Assembly: GCF_009811315.1 (NCBI RefSeq)
Contig: NZ_BLID01000007.1
Coordinates: 62,001 to 126,000 of the forward strand
Source: Vibrio atypicus
GTDB taxonomy: Bacteria; Pseudomonadota; Gammaproteobacteria; Enterobacterales; Vibrionaceae
DNA: 64,000 nucleotides
Direction of reading: 5' to 3'
Position 1 is the stretch's first letter. Each line of letters starts with the position of its first letter. Positions 19,139 through 28,941 of this stretch are shown one piece after another. The translations under genes and the position numbers were made by a program. A model generated the notes under the pieces. It saw nothing but the letters and a program-made list of their open reading frames with translations. It did no database searches and was not told the origin of the DNA.

Positions 19139-20423
19139 CTTCGTTGTCCTTAATCACTTCAACAAAAGCGCTAGCTCTGAGTTCTTGCAGCCATGCACTC
19201 GCTTCTTCATTGAATTTACGATTGAACAAAATGCGATAGGCTTTGTTTTTTAGTGCTGAGTCAGTACGGTCTACTTCACGGCGATCGATGACTTCAACAA
19301 TATGCCAACCATGCACGGTTTTGAAAGGCTTACTAATTTGGCCTTTCGGTAGCGTGTCGATTTGATGCTTAAACTCTGGTACATAAAGGTCAGAAGTTTG
19401 GAAGCCTAGTTCGCCATTTTGTGCCGCTGAACCAGGGTCTTGGCTGTACTGTCGAGCCATTTCACCAAAGGTTGCTTCACCAGCTTGAACACGCTCAATG
19501 ATCTCGTTGAGCTCTTTCTGTACGCCTTCGTCGCTTAGAATGACTGTAGGGCGAATTAAGATATGGCGAGCATTCACTTCTGTTACGGCTACCGTTTCTA
19601 AACCCTTAACATCTTCAACTTTTAAAATGTGGAAACCTACGCCACTACGGAAAGGACCAATGATGCTGCCCTTGTTTTGTAGGCTTAGTTGATCTGCGAA
19701 GATTGTTGGCATCTCTTCTTTACGCATCCAGCCCCAATCACCGCCTTGAAGCGCTTTAGGGCCTTTAGAGTAGGTGTATGCCATTGTTGCGAAATCTGAA
19801 CCGCTATTTAGTTTAGCGACAATCTCGTTCGCTTGTTTTTCAATCGCTGCGGCGTCATCACCATCATTCACACGTAGTTGAATGTGGCCGATTTTGTACT
19901 GCACCGTTGCATTGGTCTCTTGAGCCAGAATATTCGCTAGATTGTCGACTTCAGCAGGAAGAATATTGATGCGGCGACGAACTAGTGCGTTACGTGCTTC
20001 GCTTGCTGCGATTTCTTTACGTACTTGTTCGCGAAACTCCGGATAGTTCAAACCTTCAGCTGCAACGGATGCGCTCAGTTGCTCAATTGTTTGATTGTTG
20101 TTTTTCGCAATCTCTTCAATCGCTTGGTTGAGGCGGTTGTCATCAATACGAACACCGATACGTTCAGCTTCTTGCTGTTGTAAGGTATCGATAATGAGCT
20201 TTTCGGTCACTTGCTGGCGCAAAACGTCCTGCTCAGGCAAGCCTTGGCCACTCTTTTTCGCGTTTACTTTCAGTGTTTTTATTGAGCTATCCACGTCACT
20301 TTCTAAGATAACGCCGCTATTTACAATCACGTTAATTTTATCAAGTGCGACTGGTTCTGCTGCTGCCACGTTAACGTGACTTGCTGCAACCAGTGCTAAC
20401 AACGACTGTTTCCAAAATTTCAT
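19128..20423 (-). CDS. surA: Periplasmic chaperone/peptidyl-prolyl isomerase SurA
   Basis: 431 aa. Signal peptide about 1-22 ([21 protein letters not shown]), then the SurA N-terminal chaperone domain (about 25-170), and two parvulin domains (about 172-273 and 283-383), the second with ARHILIRPT and GELGFQ. It escorts outer-membrane proteins, including LptD encoded just upstream, through the periplasm. Confidence 0.95.
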   Translation of the reverse strand: MKFWKQSLLALVAASHVNVAAAEPVALDKINVIVNSGVILESDVDSSIKTLKVNAKKSGQGLPEQDVLRQQVTEKLIIDTLQQQEAERIGVRIDDNRLNQAIEEIAKNNNQTIEQLSASVAAEGLNYPEFREQVRKEIAASEARNALVRRRINILPAEVDNLANILAQETNATVQYKIGHIQLRVNDGDDAAAIEKQANEIVAKLNSGSDFATMAYTYSKGPKALQGGDWGWMRKEEMPTIFADQLSLQNKGSIIGPFRSGVGFHILKVEDVKGLETVAVTEVNARHILIRPTVILSDEGVQKELNEIIERVQAGEATFGEMARQYSQDPGSAAQNGELGFQTSDLYVPEFKHQIDTLPKGQISKPFKTVHGWHIVEVIDRREVDRTDSALKNKAYRILFNRKFNEEASAWLQELRASAFVEVIKDNEDDS

Positions 20424-20476
20424 TTGTTGTCCTATCCATTCATCGCAGGCTTATTGTTAGACAGCCGGCGCGCAAA

Positions 20477-22792
20477 TTAGTTGTTTAAGAAGAATGGGCG
20501 ACCGTAGCCCAGTGAGTTATCGCTACTGCCAGAACCACCACCGAGGTTAGTACCAAAGCCGATAATGCCAAAGTTAACACTGAAGTTATTTTCGTATTCA
20601 GGTTTAGAGTTCGGGTAGCTATTAAAATCAGGTTTCCAGTTTCGAAGCTGGTTACTGTAGGAGAAGCCTATATACCAACAATCAGAGGTATAGTTAACTC
20701 GTCCTAACCATTCTAAGGTTTCTTCGGTAGTGAAATCGTAAAAGTATTGTACGCTCGCATCCCAGTGACGGGTCAGTTGGTAACTCGCCAGAAGGCCGCC
20801 TTGTGAAATGCCATCTTCAGTAATTGAGTCCCATTCGCCTAAGCTATCGCCTAGTGTATTCTCAATATAATCAAGGGTAACGTAACGGTAGTTACCTTGG
20901 ATATAACCTTTATCAAATCGGTATTCGAGTGTGCTGTTACCAAGCTGTACTTCACTTGAGTCAATGTCATACTGAATCCCACCATGGTAGAAGAGGTAGT
21001 CATCATAGTTGAAGTCCATCTCAACAGCCCAAGCGGAGTAATTAGAGGCTTTATCAGACGTTTTATCTAAGCGATTGGTTTTATCGATATAGATGATTTG
21101 GCCAAATGAGACGCTTAACCGTTCTTTGTAGTCGCTATCAAAAAAGCGTGAACTTGCGCCATAGCTAAATTGGTTTGCCCCTTGGATTTTATCCACGCCA
21201 CTGTATTTACGACTACGGAACAACCCATAGTAGTCCGTTTGCAGCAAGGTCGTATCGTAATTAGCAATATTGCTTTGCTCTTCCTCTGGAACATAAAGGT
21301 ACTGAACTTGAGGTTCTAGAGTTTGGGTATAATTATCTAAAACGAAGGTATCGCGCTCTAACACCACCGCCGCGTGAGAGCGCACCTCAGGAATAATACG
21401 AGTCACGCTTTCTTCTAAATCAGGATCGGTAACACCGTTCAGATCTTGTTGATAATGGGTGCCGAGCAGACGAGCTTCTGTTGTCCACGAACCCCAAGTG
21501 GTACCAATAGGTACGGTTAAACCGGGTTCGATGTGGACTCGAGTCGCAGAGGGTTTACCTTTTGCTTCTGTATCAAAACGTGTTACGTGGCTAATTAAGT
21601 CAAAATCGAGATAACGCATTAATTCTGGAGAATAATAGTTAAACTCAAGTTGCGGCAAAATATGGTACGGCAGGTTGTCACTTTCTGTCAGAACTTGGAA
21701 GTCACGAGTGAGTAGGGTGGCATCCCAGTTGGCAGAACGATACTGAACACGACCTTCTTGGATTAATTGACCGTCTTCTCGGCTACCAATGCTGGAATCG
21801 ACATCAGTGAAATAGTCGACATCGCTTACTTGGGAGTAATCGATGTTGAATTTCCAGGCCTGTTGGTAGACACCATCATGTTTATATTGCACACCCCAGC
21901 GAGCGCCTTTTTCAGAGAACTTGCGATCGTCAGGTAAGTATTCAGCCTCAATCTCACCTTCACCTAAAATAGTGAGGTAGCGGAATTTATTATTTAGCTG
22001 AGTACCACGTTCTTGCATGTACTTAATCGTGCTCTCTAAATCATAGTTTGGCGCAATGTTCCAATAGAAAGGAACTTCTAACTCTAAACCATCACTGGAG
22101 CCATAGGAGATAGTTGGGTAGAGAAAACCTGTTTTTCGAGTGTCACCGATAGGCACGGTTACGTAAGGTATGTAGAAAACAGGCACATCAAGAACTTCAA
22201 AGCGCGGGTTGTAGAAAGTGGCAACTTCTTCGTTTTGGTCAACCTCGATACCTGATGCTTTCATACGCCAAGCGTTATCACCTTCCGGACAGGAAGTAAT
22301 GCTGCCATCTTCAATTTCGTAAACCGCTTTACCTGTTTTAGCAATATACACCGCATCTCCGCGGCCAGGCTCACAAAGAAATTTATATTTGGTATTCTCT
22401 AAAGTAATGTCTTCACTGGTAAGGTTATTCGTCACCTTATCTGACGTCGATTTTACGGTGCCATCACTGAAGACCACATTGCCTTCTGCGACAATGATGT
22501 TCTCTTTTTGGTGTAATGTGACTTGATCTGCTTGAAAGCGTTTGTTGCCTTGCACTACCACAACGTCGCCTTTATAGGTCGCTTTATCGCCATTGATTGC
22601 TTCAAGGCTATCGGCTTCAACGCTAACTGGCTGTTGATTTGGATTTTCTGGCTCTGGAGTGTCGATCAAACATTGATCTATAGCGGGCAGTTCCTGCACA
22701 CTATCGTTTACCATAGCTTCTGCTTGAGTCTGAGGCACAAAAAGCGCTGCGCTAATTGAAGCGGCTAACAAGGTGCGGGAAAAAGGTGACAT
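20477..22792 (-). CDS. lptD: LPS-assembly protein LptD
   Basis: 771 aa outer-membrane LPS translocon subunit. A signal peptide (about 1-24, ending QTQA before EAMVND) is followed by the periplasmic OstA/LptA-like domain (about 50-200, with [20 protein letters not shown] in part) and a large beta-barrel. Cysteines occur near the N-terminus (C41), in the OstA region and in the late barrel segment SDCWYIGF, the pattern needed for LptD disulfides. First gene of the operon with surA. Confidence 0.95.
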   Translation of the reverse strand: MSPFSRTLLAASISAALFVPQTQAEAMVNDSVQELPAIDQCLIDTPEPENPNQQPVSVEADSLEAINGDKATYKGDVVVVQGNKRFQADQVTLHQKENIIVAEGNVVFSDGTVKSTSDKVTNNLTSEDITLENTKYKFLCEPGRGDAVYIAKTGKAVYEIEDGSITSCPEGDNAWRMKASGIEVDQNEEVATFYNPRFEVLDVPVFYIPYVTVPIGDTRKTGFLYPTISYGSSDGLELEVPFYWNIAPNYDLESTIKYMQERGTQLNNKFRYLTILGEGEIEAEYLPDDRKFSEKGARWGVQYKHDGVYQQAWKFNIDYSQVSDVDYFTDVDSSIGSREDGQLIQEGRVQYRSANWDATLLTRDFQVLTESDNLPYHILPQLEFNYYSPELMRYLDFDLISHVTRFDTEAKGKPSATRVHIEPGLTVPIGTTWGSWTTEARLLGTHYQQDLNGVTDPDLEESVTRIIPEVRSHAAVVLERDTFVLDNYTQTLEPQVQYLYVPEEEQSNIANYDTTLLQTDYYGLFRSRKYSGVDKIQGANQFSYGASSRFFDSDYKERLSVSFGQIIYIDKTNRLDKTSDKASNYSAWAVEMDFNYDDYLFYHGGIQYDIDSSEVQLGNSTLEYRFDKGYIQGNYRYVTLDYIENTLGDSLGEWDSITEDGISQGGLLASYQLTRHWDASVQYFYDFTTEETLEWLGRVNYTSDCWYIGFSYSNQLRNWKPDFNSYPNSKPEYENNFSVNFGIIGFGTNLGGGSGSSDNSLGYGRPFFLNN

Positions 22793-22985
22793 CGAGTTTT
22801 ACTATCCTGTTTAACTTGATCTATCCGGTTATCGCATCAGATATTCTCGAAATATCGAGCTTATGAATTTACTAAGCGTTAACGACCGAATGTAAAATAA
22901 ACGGTCCTTATGATAAAGGAATTTGTGGCTAACAGCACTATCAGACCGCTTAACGACGAAAAAATTCAGAGATTGAGAGCACATA

Positions 22986-23840
22986 ATGCATATTTTCGGC
23001 AAAATTTTGGGTACTTTTTTTGGCTTTCTATTTGGGGGACCATTTGGGGCGCTATTTGGTTTATTTATCGGCCATCAATTCGATAAAGCGCGCCGTCTAA
23101 GACAGGCTGGTTTTACGGGGAGTTTTGGTGGTGGTCCAAGCCAAGCAGAACGTCAAGAAGAGTTCTTCAAGGCTGCTTTTGCTGTCATGGGGCACGTAGC
23201 GAAGGCGAAAGGGCAGGTAACGCGTGAAGAAATTCAATTAGCCTCTACCATGATGGACCGTATGAACCTTCATGGTGATTTGCGTCGTTCTGCGCAAGAT
23301 GCTTTTCGTGAAGGTAAAGAAAGTGACTTCCCACTCGAAACGGTTCTAGAACGAGTTAGAATTTCGTCTGGTGGACGATTTGACTTAATGCAGTTCTTTT
23401 TAGAATTACAGATTTCAGCAGCGTTCGCAGATGGCGATATCCACCCAAGTGAGCGTAATGTGCTACACAAGGTGGCAAAAGGCTTGGGCTTTTCATCTGA
23501 GCAACTAGAGCAGCGTTTACGAATGCAAGAAGCTGCGTTTCGCTTTCAGCAAGGTGGTTTTGGCGGCCACGCAGGTGGTGGTCAGTCTCATCATTCTGGC
23601 GGTAGTTGGCAACAAGCCTCTACGGCCGATCAGTTGAGCGATGCGTACAAATTGTTAGGCATCGACAGCAACGCTGATGCGAAGAGTGTGAAGCGCGCCT
23701 ATCGTAAACTGATGAATGAGCACCACCCAGATAAGTTGATGGCGAAAGGCCTGCCGCCAGAAATGCTGAATGTTGCGAAAGAAAAAGCCCAAGAAATTCA
23801 AAATGCTTACGATGTGATTAAGAGAGCGAAAGGCTTCTAG
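22986..23840 (+). CDS. djlA: Co-chaperone DjlA
   Basis: 284 aa. It has a single N-terminal membrane segment rich in Gly and Phe (about 6-28), a central TerB-like domain (about 55-180), a Gly/His-rich linker and a C-terminal J domain (about 219-284) with the catalytic HPD in EHHPDKL. It stimulates DnaK at the inner membrane. Divergent from lptD, as in E. coli. Confidence 0.95.
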   Translation: MHIFGKILGTFFGFLFGGPFGALFGLFIGHQFDKARRLRQAGFTGSFGGGPSQAERQEEFFKAAFAVMGHVAKAKGQVTREEIQLASTMMDRMNLHGDLRRSAQDAFREGKESDFPLETVLERVRISSGGRFDLMQFFLELQISAAFADGDIHPSERNVLHKVAKGLGFSSEQLEQRLRMQEAAFRFQQGGFGGHAGGGQSHHSGGSWQQASTADQLSDAYKLLGIDSNADAKSVKRAYRKLMNEHHPDKLMAKGLPPEMLNVAKEKAQEIQNAYDVIKRAKGF

Positions 23841-23895
23841 GTCACTTAAGAGACAATGACAGCGATTTAATGCAGTTGTCATTGTCATTTATTGG

Positions 23896-25737
23896 CTATC
23901 TGATCAGGTTTTTATCCACATTTCTGAGCAGGTTCTTGGTCAGTCCGATATTAATATTAGGTTGATTAGACGTTGGCATTTTTAAAATAGTGGTAACTGC
24001 ATTTTTGTGAATCGCTTTACTAAAATACCATCCTTGGATTAAGTAGACCCCTTCATTGACTAGCCAATCTAGATCATCCTGAGTTTCGACCCCTTCACAG
24101 AGCAATTTAAGGTTTAGAGCATCAGCTGTTCCTTTGATTAATCGTAAAAGTGCCGCTATGTGTGGATTAATGGAGATGCCGTGGACAAATTGACGATCGA
24201 TTTTCAGGAGGTGACAGTCGGTGTCTTTTAGGGTTGCGATGTTGGACATTCCCGTTCCAAAGTCATCAATGGCAATTTTAAAGCCAGCACCTTGTAATGA
24301 AGAGATGTAATTTGCCGTATCGTGGTCATCAATTTGAAAGCCGCATTCAGTTACTTCCAAATAGATGTCACTGGTTGTAAGAGCATGTTGATTTAGTCTA
24401 GCCAGCAATTCGTCGGAGAGGTTAGGCATTTGCAGCGTTGTGCGTGATATATTGGTTGATATGGTCTTTGTGGTTAGCCCTTCTGCTTTCCATGCCGCAA
24501 TGTCGGCACATACTTTCTCGAATATGAGTAGGTCAACATTAGGGGTTACGCCCATTGCGTCAAATACAGCAAAAATTTGAGCTATTGAAACATTTCGGTG
24601 CGCTTTGCAATCCCAACGAAGTAGTGCCTCAAAACCTGAAATGAGCCCCGTCTTCATATTTACTTGAGGCTGATAATAGGGGGTCAACGCATTGTTTGGA
24701 TCAACATTGTGTAGAGCGGCGACAAGGTCTTGAGAGATTTTGTTTTGAGTTAGCTCGTCACATTCTGTCGTAAAATAGTTAACTTTAGAAACCCCAATAC
24801 TTGGGTTTTCATTCGCAGCGAGCTCGGCCATGTCCACTAAAGCCGCCGCCGATGCGGATTTATCAAAGGTAGTAGCAACCCCAGCTATTGCTGTTACCGC
24901 GATTGTGGTGCCCGAAATCGTGATAGGTTGGCACAATTCAGTTAGAAGACTTCCAAAATCATATTTGCATAAATCGTTACCTTCCATTGCTATCCCAAAA
25001 GCAAATTGCCCGCTACCTAAATCACCAATGAGTTCTGTTTTAGACCATTTTGACAATCTTTCTCCGGTCACTTGTAGTACATAGTCTGTAGCATCTTTGC
25101 CAAAGACATTGTTTATGTACCGAAGGCGTTGAATATTAACGGAACAAACAAATACTTCCCGACTTGTATTATTGATAAGAGCTTGAAGCTTCCTAACAAA
25201 ACAGCTTCTATTAGGGAGGTGTGTAACTTCACTTTTGAAGTGATGTTCAAGCGTTAAGACGACGAAGGCAGCTAAGCTTCGTAATATAATAGATAGCTCT
25301 TCATTAGGCTTTCTTGGACTCGTATCCATTATCCAAAGCGTGCCGATTGCAAAGTCTTGCTCATCAAGGAAGGGGCTGGCAGCATAAAAGCGTATATCAG
25401 GAGCATCTGTAACAAGTGAATTTTTGCAAAACCGTTCGTCTGTTGTTGTGTTTTCAACGATAAATAAATCTTGATTTGAGTCGATTGCAGCAGCACAAAA
25501 CGCCCCTTCTCTTGGGAGACAAGTTGCATCAATGCCGTAACTTGCTTTAATCCAAACCATTTCTTCATCGACAACACTTATGCCAGCAAAAGGCACGTTG
25601 CACAGTTTAGCGAGCATGGTTACCAGCGTATCCAAGGAAGGTTCATTGTCTTCAATAATTGATGTGTAATGATCAATTTTTTGATTTCTAAGTTTCTCAG
25701 AATGCTGACGGCCGACATAGATGCTCACAGGATCCAT
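23896..25737 (-). CDS. GAF-GGDEF(degenerate)-EAL cyclic-di-GMP phosphodiesterase
   Basis: 613 aa from the ATG at 25737, which has GAGG 8 nt upstream; a GTG 9 nt earlier is the longer alternative. GAF-type sensor at about 30-160 (GISVVDEEMVWIKASYG). The GGDEF domain is degenerate: the active-site position reads GSGQF. The EAL domain keeps its catalytic set: EALLRW, EVTECG, IDDFGTG, KIDRQF and CEGVE. It should hydrolyse c-di-GMP, with GAF and the inactive GGDEF as regulatory modules. It is the last core gene before the integrated element. Confidence 0.88.
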   Translation of the reverse strand: MDPVSIYVGRQHSEKLRNQKIDHYTSIIEDNEPSLDTLVTMLAKLCNVPFAGISVVDEEMVWIKASYGIDATCLPREGAFCAAAIDSNQDLFIVENTTTDERFCKNSLVTDAPDIRFYAASPFLDEQDFAIGTLWIMDTSPRKPNEELSIILRSLAAFVVLTLEHHFKSEVTHLPNRSCFVRKLQALINNTSREVFVCSVNIQRLRYINNVFGKDATDYVLQVTGERLSKWSKTELIGDLGSGQFAFGIAMEGNDLCKYDFGSLLTELCQPITISGTTIAVTAIAGVATTFDKSASAAALVDMAELAANENPSIGVSKVNYFTTECDELTQNKISQDLVAALHNVDPNNALTPYYQPQVNMKTGLISGFEALLRWDCKAHRNVSIAQIFAVFDAMGVTPNVDLLIFEKVCADIAAWKAEGLTTKTISTNISRTTLQMPNLSDELLARLNQHALTTSDIYLEVTECGFQIDDHDTANYISSLQGAGFKIAIDDFGTGMSNIATLKDTDCHLLKIDRQFVHGISINPHIAALLRLIKGTADALNLKLLCEGVETQDDLDWLVNEGVYLIQGWYFSKAIHKNAVTTILKMPTSNQPNINIGLTKNLLRNVDKNLIR

Positions 25738-25957
25738 TATATACACCTCAATCTAACGTTTATTTTGGTTCCTATATTAGCGTAGTCTAAAATTTAGAAG
25801 GGCTTTACTGTTGTGCTGCTTATTATGGGGATTTTAATCTGACTTAGAGGTTATGATTGAGTTGGTATAGAGCAAGTGAGGTGCGTTTTATCATCAGTGT
25901 ATAAAACGATAGGATCAAAAAAGGCGTAGTAGGTATTAACCTGTTACGCCTTTCGAA
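25738..25957. other. Short gene-free region left of the element
   Basis: Holds the phosphodiesterase promoter region, a small perfect hairpin CGTTTTAT/ATAAAACG (25884-25908) and the terminator described next. No ORF. Confidence 0.5.
25917..25953 (-). terminator. tRNA-type terminator next to the left attachment site
   Basis: On the minus strand AAGGCGTAACAGG pairs with CCTACTACGCCTT over 13 bp (two G-U), followed by a T run. It sits 7 bp past the tRNA 3' fragment, exactly where a tRNA terminator would be. It is probably the original ileX terminator, displaced by the insertion. Confidence 0.75.
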
Positions 25958-26006
25958 ATATGGTGGCCCCTCGCAGACTTGAACTGCGGACCAATCGATT
26001 ATGAGT
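25958..26006 (-). repeat. Left attachment site: 3' half of tRNA-Ile2
   Basis: A 49-bp copy of 37059-37107, the tRNA from the anticodon loop to CCA plus 3 bp beyond, with only two differences (25973 and 25987). The two differences fall on the two sides of one T-stem base pair (50:64), changing C:G to G:C, so the fragment still folds. It marks the left edge of the integrated element. Confidence 0.88.
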
Positions 26007-26132
26007 TTTAGGTTAGTAGTTTTGATGAAAATGCCTTTAAATTGATTCTATAGAATAATTTCTTATATAACAGTGTGTTATGGTTATTTTTCCTGTTGAT
26101 TTACATTGATTTATTTGGCTTGGTATTGATTC

Positions 26133-26160
26133 GGTCCGTAGCACACTCGTAGCACGGACC
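26133..26160. promoter_or_regulatory. Left pair of GTAGCAC sites inside an inverted repeat
   Basis: GTAGCAC occurs at 26138-26144 and 26149-26155, starts 11 bp apart, and the pair is enclosed by GGTCCGT (26133-26139) and ACGGACC (26154-26160). The same spaced pair occurs at the other end of the element. I infer integrase or excisionase arm sites. Confidence 0.6.
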
Positions 26161-26241
26161 TACCTCCATGCAACTGGGTAAGATATAATCGAAGTACGTT
26201 CTCTTGATATGGAAGGATTGCTGTAGAGCAACCGAAGCATT

Positions 26242-27597
26242 ATGAAAAACTCACTTCGATTTACTGTTAAAGAGCTAACGGCTCTGAAGCCGACAAACAA
26301 AAGAACACGTTATCATGATACAGCTGTTGATGGTCTTGTTCTCGAAGTCTCTCCTTCTGGTACGAAGTCTTTTCGTGTGTATAAGCGTGCGAAAGGTGCA
26401 AAATCCCCTTCCAACGTGAGTCTTGGTCAGTTTCCTAGCTTGACCATAGATCAAGCGCGAACAAAAGCTCGTGAAGCTCTTAACGAGTTAGCCATGGGAA
26501 TTAATCCTAATGAGAGAATGAGAGTAGAAAAGAATCATCACGTTTCATTGCAAAAGGTGTTTGATGATTATCGGTTGTCAAAGTCTTTGTCCAGTAACAC
26601 TCTGAAAGGATATGAGCAGGCGCTGAAGTGTTATTTTTCTACTTACTTGAAAAAGCCACTGATGGCGCTAACTGAAGAGGCAGTTAAAAAACTACATGCG
26701 GATATCTCTGCTGGTCGTATCGAAGGGATGAGAAGTGGCAGTCATGCGCAAGCGGATCTATGCATGAGGCTTTTAAGAGCTCTGTTCAATTATGCGAAAT
26801 ATGAGTATCGCGGTTTTAATAATCAGATCATTTTTGCTGAAAACCCCGTCAAAATTCTTAGCCATCAAAGAGCGTGGCATAACATAGAGAGAAGAAGAAC
26901 TTATATTCGCTCACATCAATTAAAGGAGTTCTTCGAAGTACTCCATTCCAAGCGTGAAAGGTATATTCTGGAGAAAAGTCAGTTTGGTTCGACTGTATGT
27001 GATTTAGTCGAAATGGCCGTGCTCACTGGCTTAAGAAGGAATGAGCTCCTTACTTTAGAGTGGGAGTTCATAGACTTAGATGCTAAGTCTTTCTATGTCA
27101 GTAAGACTAAAAATGGAGTGCCACTTGAGTTGCCGATCAGTCATTACTTGTGTGAGTTATTAAGCAGGCGACTTAACCTAAAAGACGAGAGAGGCTTTGT
27201 ATTCAATGTGGACAATTCTCAGGGACGCATTGTTGATCCAAGAAAAGTACTAAGTGCCATTAATGATGAGCTTAGCTTTGAATTCACGTTGCATGATTTG
27301 AGAAGAACATACACTACGGTGGCAGAGAGCTTAAGCCTTGGTACATACACGATAAAGCGTCTACTCAACCATAAGTCGAAAAGAGATGATGTGACAGAAG
27401 GTTACACAATTCTTACGCCAGAAGAGCTTCGTTCTCCATCTCAACGAATTGAGGATTACATCCTTGATAAGTCGGAAGTTAGGTCTAAGGTCTTACCTCA
27501 AAAGAGCTCGTCTGGCGCTGGCTTTTCTGAGTTTATTGGGGACTTAGGTAATGAGGAGAAAAAGAAGCTGATGAAGCTGCTAATGGATTCATTGTAG
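26242..27597 (+). CDS. P4-type tyrosine integrase
   Basis: 451 aa. N-terminal arm-binding domain of the DUF4102 type (about 5-90, with YHDTAVDGLVLEVSPSGTKSF in part and SLGQFPSLTIDQAR), a core-binding domain (about 100-200), and a catalytic domain with Arg in TGLRRNELLTLEW, Lys in KTKNG, HDLRR, and a LNHKSK box followed by a late Tyr (GYTIL). This family integrates in tRNA genes, matching the ileX repeat. It is adjacent to the left attachment fragment. Its stop abuts the flagellin stop with no gap. The ~35 residues after the Tyr box are an unusually long tail. Confidence 0.93.
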   Translation: MKNSLRFTVKELTALKPTNKRTRYHDTAVDGLVLEVSPSGTKSFRVYKRAKGAKSPSNVSLGQFPSLTIDQARTKAREALNELAMGINPNERMRVEKNHHVSLQKVFDDYRLSKSLSSNTLKGYEQALKCYFSTYLKKPLMALTEEAVKKLHADISAGRIEGMRSGSHAQADLCMRLLRALFNYAKYEYRGFNNQIIFAENPVKILSHQRAWHNIERRRTYIRSHQLKEFFEVLHSKRERYILEKSQFGSTVCDLVEMAVLTGLRRNELLTLEWEFIDLDAKSFYVSKTKNGVPLELPISHYLCELLSRRLNLKDERGFVFNVDNSQGRIVDPRKVLSAINDELSFEFTLHDLRRTYTTVAESLSLGTYTIKRLLNHKSKRDDVTEGYTILTPEELRSPSQRIEDYILDKSEVRSKVLPQKSSSGAGFSEFIGDLGNEEKKKLMKLLMDSL

Positions 27598-28836
27598 CTA
27601 ACTGAGCAGGTTAAGAGCGCTCCGAGGTGCATTGCCTGCTTGAGCTAGCATTGATGTGTTTACTTCTTTCAAGATCGACTGTTTGGTTAGCTGAGTTGAC
27701 TCTTTGGCAAAGTCTGTATCTCGAATTTGGCTATGACTATCAGCCACATTTTCTGAAGACTGAGATAAGTTGTTTATGGCGTGGGTAAGTCGGTTCTGTG
27801 ATGATCCAAGGTAAGCTCTTGATGAATCGACAAACTCCAAGAGTCTATCTATTGCAACTAAGGACTCATCACTTCCTTCTTCTAGCGATGGTAGTGGATG
27901 TTCGAGAGAACTATCTTCAATGTATGACCGACCACTAGCATACCAAAATGGGTTGTTTACTTGGGTGGCATTGGGCGCGTTACGAAATTGTATAGTTATA
28001 TAACTGGCTTCTTTGGAGGTATAGCAAAGCCTCATTTGATCTGCTTTTCCTACATCAATTTCTTCGATGGTTTCTTTATCAATAGAGCTATCGAGATAGA
28101 AGTTAACTTTGTCTCCATATTTACTATTCAAGTTATCTACGATGTCTTCCATTGAAGCTCCGTCAATCGCATCTGAAAGCAAGTTTTCGGTACGACTTCC
28201 ATTGCCTTCAGAGTAAACCACCTGAACACCAATGCGCTGCCCGGGGTCTGCTCTCCAGCTGTCCACTTTATGATTCATGATTGGTGCGTAAAATACTGTT
28301 TGACCACTGTTTTCCTTTTGCTCTATAACTTTACTTAAATCAGGAAGTTCAATTAGTATTGCTTCACCACTGGAAGAGCCAACTTGAAATGAACGTGATT
28401 TAGTACTTCCATTTAATAACTTATCTCCAGCGAAGCTTGTAGCTTGCGTAATTCTACCGAGTTCCTTTTTTAGCTCTTCAAACTCAACCGAAATCGACTC
28501 TCGATCTTCGGAGCTAAGAGATCCATTTGCATACCTGAGCGTCAAATCACGCATTTGCATTAGATTCTTTGTGTATTCGTTCATTGCTCCTTCAGCTGTT
28601 TGAAGTACTGAAATACCATCATTCGCGTTTCGTATTGCCACGTCCATACCACGGTTTTGTACTTGTAATCGATTCGATATCTGAAGACCAGCTGCGTCAT
28701 CTTTGGCTGTATTGATCTTTAACCCAGACGAAAGACGCTCCATAGATGTGTTTTGCTTATCTATAGAGCGGTTCAGTTGGCTTTGGTACTGCATTGCTGG
28801 TGCGTTAGTGTTAATGCTTGAGATGCTTGTCATCAT
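27598..28836 (-). CDS. Flagellin carried by the integrated element
   Basis: 412 aa with complete flagellin ends. N-terminal D0/D1: SMERLSSGLKINTAKDDAAG, ISNRL, ANDGISVLQTAEGAMNE and FAGDKLLNG. C-terminal D1/D0: AINNLSQSSENV, SQIRDTDFAKE and SMLAQAGNAPRSALNLL. The middle (about 150-330) is a variable domain unlike common vibrio flagellins that I can recall. The gene is intact, with no frameshift. A sigma-28 promoter lies at 28892-28918. Being next to an integrase and a replication gene, far from any flagellar cluster in this window, it looks like element cargo that could enter the host filament. It carries a second Met codon directly after the first. Confidence 0.92.
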   Translation of the reverse strand: MMTSISSINTNAPAMQYQSQLNRSIDKQNTSMERLSSGLKINTAKDDAAGLQISNRLQVQNRGMDVAIRNANDGISVLQTAEGAMNEYTKNLMQMRDLTLRYANGSLSSEDRESISVEFEELKKELGRITQATSFAGDKLLNGSTKSRSFQVGSSSGEAILIELPDLSKVIEQKENSGQTVFYAPIMNHKVDSWRADPGQRIGVQVVYSEGNGSRTENLLSDAIDGASMEDIVDNLNSKYGDKVNFYLDSSIDKETIEEIDVGKADQMRLCYTSKEASYITIQFRNAPNATQVNNPFWYASGRSYIEDSSLEHPLPSLEEGSDESLVAIDRLLEFVDSSRAYLGSSQNRLTHAINNLSQSSENVADSHSQIRDTDFAKESTQLTKQSILKEVNTSMLAQAGNAPRSALNLLS

Positions 28837-28891
28837 CCAGTTCCATTAAGATATCGAAGCTATTTCAACTAGTGGTTATGTGTTATGTTCA

Positions 28892-28918
28892 ATATCGGCC
28901 GGATATGCAATGAGTTTA
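28892..28918 (-). promoter_or_regulatory. Sigma-28 (FliA) promoter of the element flagellin
   Basis: On the minus strand TAAA (28918-28915), exactly 15 bp, then GCCGATAT (28899-28892). The FliA consensus is TAAA-N15-GCCGATAA, so 11 of 12 fixed bases match. The start of transcription would lie about 50 nt before the ATG at 28836. Confidence 0.8.
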
Positions 28919-28941
28919 GATCTTTTGCACTAAAATTGGAT

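Noticed and set aside
25973..25987. The two repeat mismatches as sequencing errors
   Set aside because: They are the two partners of one T-stem base pair and compensate each other, which random errors would not do.
27598..28918. Flagellin phase variation by DNA inversion
   Set aside because: I found no inverted repeats flanking the gene or its promoter and no invertase gene nearby.
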